A stretch of DNA of 25,109 nucleotides from Nitrospinae bacterium RIFCSPLOWO2_12_FULL_45_22 (GTDB lineage: Bacteria > 2-12-FULL-45-22). The DNA lies in assembly GCA_001803565.1 (NCBI GenBank), contig MHDQ01000157.1, positions 1 through 25,109 on the forward strand, given 5' to 3'. The notes beneath the pieces were generated by a model that saw only the letters and a program-made list of their open reading frames with translations, was not told the origin of the DNA and did not search any database. The translations under genes and the position numbers were made by a program. Shown one piece after another: positions 1-7,466 of this stretch. The first letter of the stretch is position 1; each line of letters begins with the position of its first letter.

Positions 1-464
1 TTAAAAAGGTCCCGCCGGGGCTGTGGTAGGCCCTTCAGGGATGGTTTTTGTGCCTGATAGAAAGGCTTTAGGGTACCGGATCGAAGGTCTTCTATGGCGC
101 TTGCCCAAACCCCTTCCGCCTCACCTATTATGACAGAATCTACATGTTGCTTAGCCTCCTGGGGTAGGAGGGAGGCGTGGATACCACCCATAATTACCTT
201 TACCCCCCGGGCACGATATTCATCGGCAATAGCATAGGCCCTGGGGGCCTGCATCGTCATAGCTGTCAACCCTATTACATCTACTTCTGCCCCAGAGTCA
301 ATATCTTCTATATTTTCGTCTATGAGAGAGACTTGCACATCCGGCGGGGTCAGGGCGGCAACTGATACCAGGCTGAGACGGGGGAACCAAAAGGATTTAA
401 TGGTATCTCTGTTGTGATGAAAAAGATAATCTTTATTAGCAGGCTCTATTAATCGAAGCTTCAT
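1..464 (-). CDS. B12-binding domain radical SAM protein (N-terminal part, cut by window edge)
   Basis: The frame is open from an ATG at 464 to the window edge, giving 154 residues. RBS AGGAGG lies 6 bases before the ATG. The visible part is a cobalamin-binding Rossmann domain: a hydrophobic start (MKLRLIEPAN), an early strand with LIDENIEDI, then DVIGLTAMT, GVKVIMGGIHASLLPQEA and DSVIIGEAEGVW. The linker PSLKGLPQPRRDLF normally precedes the radical SAM core, whose CxxxCxxC motif would lie outside the window. Known relatives of this architecture methylate lipids or other unreactive carbons, or rearrange rings. The substrate cannot be told here. It follows the deacetylase gene by 43 bases and may share its transcript. 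The family call is firm; the reaction is open. Confidence 0.8.
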   Translation of the reverse strand, partial: MKLRLIEPANKDYLFHHNRDTIKSFWFPRLSLVSVAALTPPDVQVSLIDENIEDIDSGAEVDVIGLTAMTMQAPRAYAIADEYRARGVKVIMGGIHASLLPQEAKQHVDSVIIGEAEGVWASAIEDLRSGTLKPFYQAQKPSLKGLPQPRRDLF

Positions 465-507
465 ACATCACCTCCTATTTGATAATATTAGTTGTTTTGA
501 TGCAGGC

Positions 508-1188
508 TTATAACTCGACTTGCTTGAATATCTCGGCATAAGCAAGGCATTCTTTTTCTCCAAACCTAGCCCCCATCTGTTTTATGCGTTCTTGCCAGTC
601 CGGGATAGTCTCGATCTGGGTGCTATGTTGGGCAATAGCCCGCAACTTGATCTCTATAAATTCCGTAATATCAACAATAATATCAGGTTTTTCTGGAAAA
701 GTATAATAGATTGACTTGGGCCGGTGGGCATCCAGGCCGATAGCTAAAAACGCCGGAAAGAATAGATGATCCCTTGCGGCTACTATGGCATCAGTAACAG
801 CTATCCCAACGGCCCTATGGTCGGGGTGGATAAGGTAGGGCCGCCAGGGGTCATGGGTAATAACCAGGTCGGGTTTAATATAGCGTATGAGTAGTGCCAG
901 CTCTACCTTCAAGATAGAGTTAACTTCTAGCTCCCCATCGTGATGGCGTAAGAATATGACCCGTTGAACACCTAACAACTGGGCAGCGGCCTCTTGCTCC
1001 CGTTCCCGCAAGGCAGCCAATTGATAAGGGTTCATCTCTAAGTCCTTACTCCCTTTATTACCGTCTGTACAGATAATATAGATTACTTCTTTACCCTCGG
1101 CTGTCCATTTAGCTATAGAGCCGCCACAGGACAGCTCCGGGTCGTCAGGATGAGCGGAAATAACCAGTATTTTCCCTATTTTTTCCAT
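508..1188 (-). CDS. PIG-L / LmbE family N-acetylglucosaminyl deacetylase-like protein
   Basis: This is a 226-aa zinc-dependent deacetylase family protein. The N-terminal motif ILVISAHPDDPELSCGG supplies the AHPDD zinc/catalytic residues, and HPDH (in LIHPDHRAVG) supplies further metal ligands. I start at the ATG at 1188 (MEKIGKILVISAHPDD), because the motif normally lies within the first 15 residues; a longer frame to 1284 adds 32 residues with no family match. This start overlaps the end of the upstream glycosyltransferase gene by 44 bases, which suggests translational coupling; no clear RBS is seen. Family members remove acetyl from GlcNAc moieties (MshB of mycothiol, BshB of bacillithiol, PIG-L). 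Pairing with a GT4 enzyme suggests the two act in sequence on a GlcNAc-glycoside, but the substrate is inferred. Confidence 0.85.
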   Translation of the reverse strand: MEKIGKILVISAHPDDPELSCGGSIAKWTAEGKEVIYIICTDGNKGSKDLEMNPYQLAALREREQEAAAQLLGVQRVIFLRHHDGELEVNSILKVELALLIRYIKPDLVITHDPWRPYLIHPDHRAVGIAVTDAIVAARDHLFFPAFLAIGLDAHRPKSIYYTFPEKPDIIVDITEFIEIKLRAIAQHSTQIETIPDWQERIKQMGARFGEKECLAYAEIFKQVEL

Positions 1189-2428
1189 AGCGGTTATTAA
1201 AATTGGCAATAACTTTGTTATATAAGAGGATTTCTTGATCGGCAACTTTTGACCATTGGAAATTCTTTGCCCAGGCCATCCCATTTTGCCCCAGCCGGAA
1301 ATTTAATTCTTTGTCGGATAAGAGCAGGTCCAGCTTTTCGGCTAAGCTTCCACCATCCCCGACTGGTACAAGGAAACCAGCTTTATTGTCAGGTATAGTG
1401 AAAGAAAGCCCACCCACGTTAGATGCAACGATAGGAGTCCCACATGCCATAGCTTCTAAAGCAACCATCCCGAAAGACTCATACCGGGAAGGGATAGCTA
1501 AGACATCCGCTGCAGAATAATAATAAGTTAAGACCTCTTGCCTCTGGCCAGGCAAGAAGGAGACTTTCGTAGATATATCAAGTTTTCTTACCAGGGCCTT
1601 TATCCGCTGCAGTTCCTGGTTATCTTCGCTATCAGAATTATCACTGCCGCCTATTATAATAAGTTTTAACCCCGGTGTACTGCGCAGAATAGATATGGCC
1701 TTTACTAAGGTTTCCAGGCCTTTTATAGGATCAATCCTACCAACAAAAAGGACTATTTTTGCTTCATTTAGGCCCAGGAAGGCCCTGGCCTTATGTTTAG
1801 GTATTGGTCGGAAAATAGACGGGTTAACGCCGCATGGGATAACTTCTACCTTATCCGGGACAGCCTCATAAAACTTTATCATATCACTCTTGCCTTGCTG
1901 AGTGGCCGCTTCCAACTGGTCAACATGGCTCATAAGGACCTTCTCCAGCCTGAGGCGTAAAGGGTGCTCTCTATTTCCACCATTATCCATAGCCATATTC
2001 TTCAGGTAACCCAGGGTATGGAACCTTTGAATTACCGGGACTTCCCAATCCTTTTGCAGCTCTTTCGCCACCCCCCCAGAGAGCCAATAATGGGCATGCA
2101 AAAGATCGTATCTGATCCTTTCTTTTCTGGCAAATTCTTTTACCTGGTTGATAAATTCCGGTAAAAAATACCAGAGCAGATTCTTATTGTATGGCTGCGA
2201 TAGCCCCGCCTTAATGTGTATCACCCGTGCTTTTGACCCGAAAGAAACTACCTGGGGCAGATCATGTCTCTGGAGCCGGGTAAAGATATCTACCATAATC
2301 TCTCGGCGGCCCAATTCGTTAGCCAGCTCTTTTATATAGACATTCATACCGCCTGTATCCTGGCCCCCTAAAGGGGCTAAGGGACAGCTATGGACACTTA
2401 TCATTGCCACCCGGTTGAGGCCTACCAT
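1145..2428 (-). CDS. GT4 family glycosyltransferase (MshA / sucrose-phosphate synthase-like)
   Basis: This 427-aa GT-B fold retaining glycosyltransferase has the N-terminal glycine loop GGQDTGGMNVY (residues 21-31), the signature of the MshA and sucrose synthase/phosphate synthase branch. HAHYWLSG follows at about 111. The C-terminal nucleotide-sugar domain has VGRIDPIKG (229-237) and the E-x7-E motif E317/E325 in YESFGMVALEAMACG. Length fits the family (about 400-440 aa). MshA joins GlcNAc to inositol phosphate; others make sucrose phosphate or GlcNAc-malate. The next gene is an LmbE deacetylase overlapping by 44 bases, the same pair of activities as MshA/MshB or BshA/BshB. Start ATG at 2428 has only a weak AGGA upstream. 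Acceptor and donor are not established. Confidence 0.85.
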   Translation of the reverse strand: MVGLNRVAMISVHSCPLAPLGGQDTGGMNVYIKELANELGRREIMVDIFTRLQRHDLPQVVSFGSKARVIHIKAGLSQPYNKNLLWYFLPEFINQVKEFARKERIRYDLLHAHYWLSGGVAKELQKDWEVPVIQRFHTLGYLKNMAMDNGGNREHPLRLRLEKVLMSHVDQLEAATQQGKSDMIKFYEAVPDKVEVIPCGVNPSIFRPIPKHKARAFLGLNEAKIVLFVGRIDPIKGLETLVKAISILRSTPGLKLIIIGGSDNSDSEDNQELQRIKALVRKLDISTKVSFLPGQRQEVLTYYYSAADVLAIPSRYESFGMVALEAMACGTPIVASNVGGLSFTIPDNKAGFLVPVGDGGSLAEKLDLLLSDKELNFRLGQNGMAWAKNFQWSKVADQEILLYNKVIANFNNRYGKNRENTGYFRSS

Positions 2429-2531
2429 TTTCCTATTCCCATTGAATTAGGGGTCGGGTCAGAAGACCGCGATCCTATCCGCGGGTAGTACTGGGTCTCC
2501 TGATCCAGCAAAAAAGAAATTCCTATCCCAC

Positions 2532-3542
2532 TTAAATCCGTAAAATCAGTTTATAGACCGTATTATCTACTGCCCCAAACTTATATTTGTATGACTCATT
2601 CCCCCGAAGAAAGTCCACTCGCTTGAAACCCTTCTCAATACAGTCCTTAACTATTAACCCTATAAGGACAATGCCGGGACTCCAGGGAGAGTAACGGGGT
2701 TCGTATCCAGAGTTATATATATATAAAGTATCAAGGTATTCAAAACCTATTATACCAGCAATCTTCTTGCCATTAGCGGTTAAGAAGGAGAGGTTTAGCC
2801 AACCCCGCTGGGCGAATAATTCTGCCAGGCTTAAAAAATAGGAGCTCATTTCACCACCCATAAAACCAGCCTTCTCTTCCCGACTTGCCCGATGCAGGAT
2901 AAAGAAATCTTCTATCCCTTCCCTAATTTTGTTAGCATCTTTTATCCTAAGCAGGTCTACCTGGGCCTCGCGGTTGATCTTTCTGGTCTTTCTCTCTAAT
3001 TCATGCCGATCCTTCTTTTTTAAGAGCTGCAGATACTCTTCCCAGCTAGTAGGTAAAGATAGTATCGGGCAAGTATCTTCTGGCAACAGTCGTACTTCAA
3101 AACCAAATTTTTCTGCTGGTTTGACAATCCAGGTCTTTGTTAGTGAATCTTCCGGTAGCCCGGATAATTCTATAGTCCCCTCCCCTTTGATCTTCTCTTT
3201 AAGATAATTTAATATGGAGACCAGAACCGGCTCTATCATGGCCTGATCAATTATCGCGTCCCTATAGTCCCAGGTATTTGTGTCTCCTATAAACTCTACC
3301 ACTACCCCATCCCGACTCTGTTTCATAATCAGCGGTACTATCCCTCTCAACCCTCTCGACTCGTCTCTCACAAGGAGAAAGTGGAAATCTTTGGTATACC
3401 AGAAGTGCTTTAACCATAGGTAGTACCATTCCCAGCAGAAGAATATCTTAGGGGCATGGGAGCGGCTCAAGAGTTGATTCCAGGGCTCTTGCATCTGGAT
3501 AAACTCGGTCCATCCCCTCAACTCTTCTATTATCAACTTCAT
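2532..3542 (-). CDS. CelD/BcsL-type GNAT family protein
   Basis: This 336-aa protein resembles the CelD/BcsL (FemAB-like GNAT) acyltransferase family. The N-terminal segment with FFCWEWYYLWLKHF and RGIVPLIMK is typical, as is the C-terminal half with DFFILHRASREEKAGF, AGIIGFEYLDTLYIYNSGY and KRVDFLRGNESYKYKFGA. The family is found in polysaccharide and cell-surface biosynthesis clusters, transferring an acyl or aminoacyl group; the substrate is unknown. It lies 103 bases upstream of the GT4 gene on the same strand and probably works on the same glycoconjugate. The start ATG at 3542 has no strong RBS. Confidence 0.75.
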   Translation of the reverse strand: MKLIIEELRGWTEFIQMQEPWNQLLSRSHAPKIFFCWEWYYLWLKHFWYTKDFHFLLVRDESRGLRGIVPLIMKQSRDGVVVEFIGDTNTWDYRDAIIDQAMIEPVLVSILNYLKEKIKGEGTIELSGLPEDSLTKTWIVKPAEKFGFEVRLLPEDTCPILSLPTSWEEYLQLLKKKDRHELERKTRKINREAQVDLLRIKDANKIREGIEDFFILHRASREEKAGFMGGEMSSYFLSLAELFAQRGWLNLSFLTANGKKIAGIIGFEYLDTLYIYNSGYEPRYSPWSPGIVLIGLIVKDCIEKGFKRVDFLRGNESYKYKFGAVDNTVYKLILRI

Positions 3543-3616
3543 TTTACCAGGTAACTATTTGGGTGTGGCTATTTAGTCCAAAAAGCAAATTCCTATGCCC
3601 TTAGAATCTGTCACAA

Positions 3617-3749
3617 AATAACTTGATCAAAGAAGAGGAGATATGGGGATGGTGGGGATAGGGAGATTTATATATAATTCTTTTTATCTCCAACATCTTC
3701 TTTATCCCCTTATCTCCTTGTCTTACACATTTAACTTGATCAAGTTATT
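3617..3749. repeat. Palindromic intergenic repeat, about 133 bp
   Basis: The outer arms AATAACTTGATCAA (3617-3630) and TTGATCAAGTTATT (3736-3749) are exact reverse complements. Inside them, a GGAGATA...GGGGATA-rich stretch (about 3635-3660) faces TATCCCC...TATCTCC (about 3700-3720), also in inverted orientation. The whole could fold as one long imperfect hairpin. It fills the gap between the two GNAT-type genes; no coding potential is convincing here. The structure is MITE- or REP-like, with no transposase nearby. Confidence 0.7.
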
Positions 3750-3780
3750 GCGTAGCAATGCCTTAGCTCAGGATAGGGCT

Positions 3781-4365
3781 TTATCTTCTGGGGAGAAATA
3801 TGACTCCCTCATGTCCTTCTTCAATAGGACTCTGTCGGTAAAAAGGTATCCCACATATTCTGCTATATTTTATCACCTGGAATCGTTTAAACCCAGCTTT
3901 CTCTATGCCGCATTGAGAAGGGATATTTTCGCGCAGGACAAAGATCAAAGCCCGGGTATAGCCTTTCTCTTTACCATATTGACAAACATAGGTCAAGATA
4001 TAGGGATAAAGGTTCTTACCCCGGTAGTCTGGTAAAGTAAACGCATCATAGAGATAAAACTCTTCATGCTTAACTTTAATAACCTTATCAATCTCTCCTA
4101 CTTCTGCCTCGGAGAAGGCGACCCAACAATAGGCTGCTATGTGAGATTGGTGTACCGCTATCCAGATCATCTCTCCCCGGCCAAACCGGGATTGGCAAAT
4201 CAATTCATCGGCTATCTCTAATAAATTGAAGCAAGGCGATTCAGAAATATTTCTTAATTGATATACCTGAACATCGAGCTTTGGTTTTATAAGAGGCATA
4301 TCCCCAGAAAGGGGAAAGGCGTATAGATAGAGGCAGTTCGCAGAAAATAACCTCTTGAGTTTCAT
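3781..4365 (-). CDS. GNAT family N-acetyltransferase
   Basis: This is a 194-aa single-domain GNAT protein. The acetyl-CoA-binding motif A is visible as YDAFTLPDYRGKNLYPYIL: the hydrophobic strand, then R-G-K-N-L, matching the Q/R-x-x-G-x-G/A loop loosely. It is followed by a helix and GYTRALIFVLRENIPSQCGIEKAGF, the usual strand and asparagine-containing motif B with AGF. The acceptor is unknown. It is transcribed toward the CelD-like gene, separated by a palindromic repeat of about 130 bp. Together with the glycosyltransferase and deacetylase it could belong to a small glycan or thiol-sugar pathway; that is inference. Confidence 0.75.
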   Translation of the reverse strand: MKLKRLFSANCLYLYAFPLSGDMPLIKPKLDVQVYQLRNISESPCFNLLEIADELICQSRFGRGEMIWIAVHQSHIAAYCWVAFSEAEVGEIDKVIKVKHEEFYLYDAFTLPDYRGKNLYPYILTYVCQYGKEKGYTRALIFVLRENIPSQCGIEKAGFKRFQVIKYSRICGIPFYRQSPIEEGHEGVIFLPRR

Positions 4366-4379
4366 GATCTTTGGGTAAA

Positions 4380-4587
4380 AACTACAAAGGCACTAAAACA
4401 CAAAGAAAAATATCATGGGTAACAGTTCACAGGGGTCAGGGATCAGTGGTTAGGCAAGCTTTTCTCGGGCTATGAGTCCTTCGCACAATCTCTAAAGATC
4501 GATAACTATTCAAAAATTAAAGTCTTTTCCTGAACCCCGTGAACTGCATTACTATTGACTCTTTTGTGCCTTAGTGCCTTTATGGTT
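4380..4587. repeat. Nested palindromic repeat between genes
   Basis: The outer arms (4380-4405, ACTACAAAGGCACTAAAACA; 4561-4587, TTTTGTGCCTTAGTGCCTTT) are inverted copies. Inner arms AACAGTTCACAGGGGTCAGG (4421-4440) and CCTGAACCCCGTGAACTG (4529-4546) are a second inverted pair. The second outer arm ends 10 bases from the stop of the 266-aa gene. Nothing in the gap 4366-4596 looks coding. It may also act as a transcript end for the carbon-fixation cluster. Confidence 0.65.
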
Positions 4588-4596
4588 ATAACTATT

Positions 4597-5397
4597 TTAA
4601 GTTGTTTCTTTTTTCACCCGGTCCTGCACATAGCGGGAGCGGACCAGGGACCATTGGGAACTCATACGGACAAAATATTGCATCACCCCTCTAGCCTTAG
4701 GATAAATAGTGAAGGGATAGATCCGGTTAGGGTCAATATTATCTACCGCAAATACCCCGATGCGTTGCACAGATAAATAATCCTGAAGCCGGGCAATCCA
4801 GCGCTCCTGGAGCCTTAAGGGGATACCCAAACTCTCCTGGAAGGCAGGTATCACAATAGCATAATCGTGAGTACTACCTTTCTTCCTGCGTAATTCAACC
4901 AATCTTTTAGCCCTCTCTTCCGCCTTTTCATCACATTTGACCTCCAGGTTAACAAGAAAACCCTTTCCTTCCTGCTCAAAATAAAGGTCTGCATCAGTGC
5001 TTTCTCCTGGCGAATAACCCTTTTCTTGCAGGAGGTGGGTGATAGCCATCTTAATATAATCCCTTGCCTCTTGTTCATCAGTGAAAGTACCCTGGGAACG
5101 AGTAGGGAGCAGATTTAGTTTGAGGGGTGCGGCAGGTGGAGGTGCGGGCCTCTTTTCCTTTTCCATTCTCCCTTCACAATAAAACAGATCGGAGTGCTCG
5201 ATCTCTTTATCATCAACAAATTTAACCCTGAGCAATAGTTTGATCCCCCCGGGGTAGTGCTGCTTTTCCAAAATATCCATTCCCTTTACTATAAAATTCT
5301 CAGCTAAGGGTAGTGTGATGAAGATTCCTTTTTGGACAAAGCTTTTATTAATGTCTCGAACAGTTACCCTTTTATCGGCATCTTCAACTGTTGTCAT
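4597..5397 (-). CDS. Unknown protein with PD-(D/E)XK-like core, last gene of the CODH/Fwd cluster
   Basis: I do not recognise this 266-aa protein. Residues 1-75 look like a beta-rich domain, followed by a proline-rich linker (RPAPPPAAPLK, 83-93). The C-terminal part has TDADLYFEQEGKGFLVNLEVK (about 134-154), giving D137 ... E152-V-K154, the spacing of a PD-(D/E)XK nuclease-type core. A basic helix and the strand HDYAIVIP (177-184) follow. The segment 127-190 resembles residues 37-106 of the unknown 181-aa protein encoded at 7467-8012, so the two may be distant paralogues flanking the Fwd genes. It starts 25 bases after the Fe-S protein gene, with GGAGG 11 bases before the ATG. A role in the CO2-fixing system is suggested only by position. 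Confidence 0.7.
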   Translation of the reverse strand: MTTVEDADKRVTVRDINKSFVQKGIFITLPLAENFIVKGMDILEKQHYPGGIKLLLRVKFVDDKEIEHSDLFYCEGRMEKEKRPAPPPAAPLKLNLLPTRSQGTFTDEQEARDYIKMAITHLLQEKGYSPGESTDADLYFEQEGKGFLVNLEVKCDEKAEERAKRLVELRRKKGSTHDYAIVIPAFQESLGIPLRLQERWIARLQDYLSVQRIGVFAVDNIDPNRIYPFTIYPKARGVMQYFVRMSSQWSLVRSRYVQDRVKKETT

Positions 5398-5422
5398 AAT
5401 GGATTATTCCTCCCTTCCTCGT

Positions 5423-5905
5423 CTATCGGACCAATTCCAGGGCCCCAAAGGGACACCTCATCGCACATGCCCTGCAGTATTCTGGTGGGTCAGCCTTTCT
5501 CTTGCAACGGTATGGATTAACCACATGAATAATACCATCAATTACCTGAAGAACTGACACGCTTTCAGTAAAGGCGGGCATTTCACCTCTGGGCCGGACG
5601 CGGCTCCTTCTCCCCAGGCTGCAAACCATAATACAGTCACCGCATCCCACACATTTTTCTTGCTTAATAAGGTGGCCACTTTCTGCTATATCTGCTTCCT
5701 CTAGCTCTTCGCCAAAATATTCCTTCAGCAGTTCCATAGAACTGCTAAACTCTTCTTTTTGTAAATCCGGACAGTCCGCCAGGGTCTTTTCTCGGCTGAT
5801 GAGTTCAAAGGCAAAGGCCAAACAGGTCTCACAACCACATGCCTTACAGTCTGTACACGGGAGCAATTGATATATTTGTAGAGGATTAATTCTCTCCTGA
5901 GTCAT
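5423..5905 (-). CDS. Iron-sulfur protein: CdhE-type Fe-S domain plus two 4Fe-4S ferredoxin motifs
   Basis: This is a 160-aa electron-transfer protein. The N-terminal domain INPLQIYQLLPCTDCKACGCETC has C17, C20, C25, C28 and C45 (ADCP). It matches the small 4Fe-4S domain that begins the corrinoid protein subunit CdhE/AcsC and several Rnf/RsxB-type proteins. The C-terminal part holds C85-x2-C-x2-C-x3-C95 and C134-x9-C-x2-C-x3-C151-P, two ferredoxin clusters. The start ATG overlaps the TGA stop of fwdD as ATGA, so it is translationally coupled to FwdB/FwdD and is the likely electron donor subunit for them, in the place FwdF/FwdG hold in methanogens. It lacks the corrinoid and TIM-barrel domains of CdhE, so it is not a CFeSP subunit. 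Confidence 0.8.
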   Translation of the reverse strand: MTQERINPLQIYQLLPCTDCKACGCETCLAFAFELISREKTLADCPDLQKEEFSSSMELLKEYFGEELEEADIAESGHLIKQEKCVGCGDCIMVCSLGRRSRVRPRGEMPAFTESVSVLQVIDGIIHVVNPYRCKRKADPPEYCRACAMRCPFGALELVR

Positions 5906-6243
5906 GCTTCCACCACTTCTGCTATGACTTCTATTCGTTTAAAATTAGGTAATTGTGCCTTTACGGGATCATATTCCGTCAATTTATTGATATAAGAACT
6001 CACTGGCACGAAACCAACCCCTGGGGGGCAGTTGGCATCTGCCTTTACCTTCATTACTATGGCACCCATAGAATCACTAAGCCTGATCATATCACCTTCC
6101 GATATAGCCAGTGTCTCTAAATCAGTTGGTGCCATACTTATCTGGCTTGACAGCTCCTGGTAATTAGCTTCACTACCCTCTGTTTGCCTTATTGCCCATT
6201 GGTAAGCATCCCGGTAAGTGACAATCACCAGTTTGATTTTCAT
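5902..6243 (-). CDS. fwdD: Formylmethanofuran dehydrogenase subunit D-like molybdopterin-binding protein
   Basis: This 113-aa protein is made of the molybdopterin-dinucleotide-binding beta barrel that forms the separate FwdD subunit (the C-terminal domain in formate dehydrogenases). Visible features are an N-terminal MKIKLVIVTYRDAYQWAIRQ, the central NYQELSSQISMAPTDLETLAISEGDMIRLSDSMG, and VKADANCPPGVGFVPVSSYIN. FwdD with FwdB holds the W- or Mo-bis-pyranopterin cofactor. The gene overlaps both neighbours by 4 bases (ATGA at 6240-6243 and 5902-5905), typical of subunits made in equal amounts. Length is normal for FwdD/FmdD (about 110-130 aa). Confidence 0.88.
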   Translation of the reverse strand: MKIKLVIVTYRDAYQWAIRQTEGSEANYQELSSQISMAPTDLETLAISEGDMIRLSDSMGAIVMKVKADANCPPGVGFVPVSSYINKLTEYDPVKAQLPNFKRIEVIAEVVEA

Positions 6244-7460
6244 ACTCCCTCCAGCAGCCGGCTAATAATTTCTTCATCGCTAGGACGATCGGTCTCTTTT
6301 ATAGGACTTAAGGTCACCTCAGTCCCATCCATACGCACTACTCTCCCCCCAGCTTCTATGCCCGAGATAGCGCCCCCGAATACTACGGTAGAATGCATAC
6401 TCGTGGGGGTTATATATGGGTCAAGAGTTATCAGTGATATCCCCCGGTTCAAATTTTTTGCTAAGGAAGCAGGTAAGCTGGAGTATGGGTCTGTTCCTAC
6501 AATCAGGATACAATCAGCCTCCTGGTTGCGTACCTGTTCTAAGAAAGAAAACTGAGGACCATGAGATATGCCATTAGCAAAAGATATTTTGTTAACATGG
6601 CCGGTCTGCTGATATAATAAATGGTTCAAACCCCTCATATTAGTATGGCAGGCCATAGGAATGACTGCCAGGCCTATACCTAGAATGTTCTTTATGGTCT
6701 CAATCAGTTGCTGGAAGAGAGAAAAATCTCCATCTAAAGCATAGGTTAACCCTAAACCCACGAATATAATCGGAAACTGGGACTTTTTTAGGAGCTCCAC
6801 GAAGGCCCGGGCATCTTCTCTTCCTGAGTCCTCTTTTATGACCGTCAAAATGGAGATTATAAAATCTCTATCCTCACCAGGCAACAGTCTAAAGGCATGT
6901 CTACAGCGCCGGCTAAGCTCGGTATCCCTTACATCAACACAACTAAGCCCGGCGGGTTTAGCCCGCTCAAAGGGATAATAAGCAAACCGAGATATGTGTC
7001 TTGGGTGAGAGTGGTAAGGATTGGAACCCCAATAGACGAGCAAATCAGCCTCTTTTAGCTGGGGAAAAGAGCAAGAGGGTAAAGTTCCCGTAAGGATATT
7101 CTCTACTACCGTGCCCTGACAGAAAGAGGAGCAGTCATCTATTGTGGCTCCCAGGGTACGGGAAAGTTCAATAGCCCTGGCCTGGGCTTCCAGGGTAGAA
7201 TTATCCAGGCCAAAGATAAGGGGTTTTTTTGCCTGTCGGAGCAATTGGGTGGCGGTATCAAGGGCTTCTGTTAAGTCTCCTCTCTCTCCCTTTACCAGGC
7301 AGGGTGGATTACGTCTTTCGTTTATATTATGGGCATAAATAAAAGCTGCCCCTTTCCTGCAGGCATTTTCTACCCGGGTGATAACATCTCCTTCCTGCTC
7401 AACTCCAATATCATCACATAGACAGCTACAACCGGTACAAACAAGATTTTTATAGGACAT
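6240..7460 (-). CDS. fwdB: Formylmethanofuran dehydrogenase subunit B-like Mo/W oxidoreductase
   Basis: This 406-aa catalytic subunit belongs to the molybdopterin oxidoreductase family. The N-terminal 4Fe-4S site is C8-x2-C11-x3-C15 ... C34 (an extra C13 lies inside). The metal-binding residue is C114 in SSFCQG; it is a plain cysteine, not a TGA codon. YWGSNPYHSHPRH and VGTDPYSSLP are family motifs. In methanogens FwdBD reduces CO2 to formate at this site and FwdA condenses formate with methanofuran. No FwdA or FwdC is present in this window, so in this bacterium the pair may serve as a formate dehydrogenase feeding the methyl branch. The start is 6 bases after the stop of the unknown 181-aa gene. 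Confidence 0.9.
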   Translation of the reverse strand: MSYKNLVCTGCSCLCDDIGVEQEGDVITRVENACRKGAAFIYAHNINERRNPPCLVKGERGDLTEALDTATQLLRQAKKPLIFGLDNSTLEAQARAIELSRTLGATIDDCSSFCQGTVVENILTGTLPSCSFPQLKEADLLVYWGSNPYHSHPRHISRFAYYPFERAKPAGLSCVDVRDTELSRRCRHAFRLLPGEDRDFIISILTVIKEDSGREDARAFVELLKKSQFPIIFVGLGLTYALDGDFSLFQQLIETIKNILGIGLAVIPMACHTNMRGLNHLLYQQTGHVNKISFANGISHGPQFSFLEQVRNQEADCILIVGTDPYSSLPASLAKNLNRGISLITLDPYITPTSMHSTVVFGGAISGIEAGGRVVRMDGTEVTLSPIKETDRPSDEEIISRLLEGV

Positions 7461-7466
7461 AGCACC

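Noticed and set aside
3643-4035. Plus-strand 130-aa reading frame
   Set aside because: It overlaps the palindromic repeat and the GNAT gene on the other strand, and shows no family features.
7116-7124. Selenocysteine in FwdB
   Set aside because: The metal-binding residue C114 is a normal cysteine codon in an uninterrupted frame.
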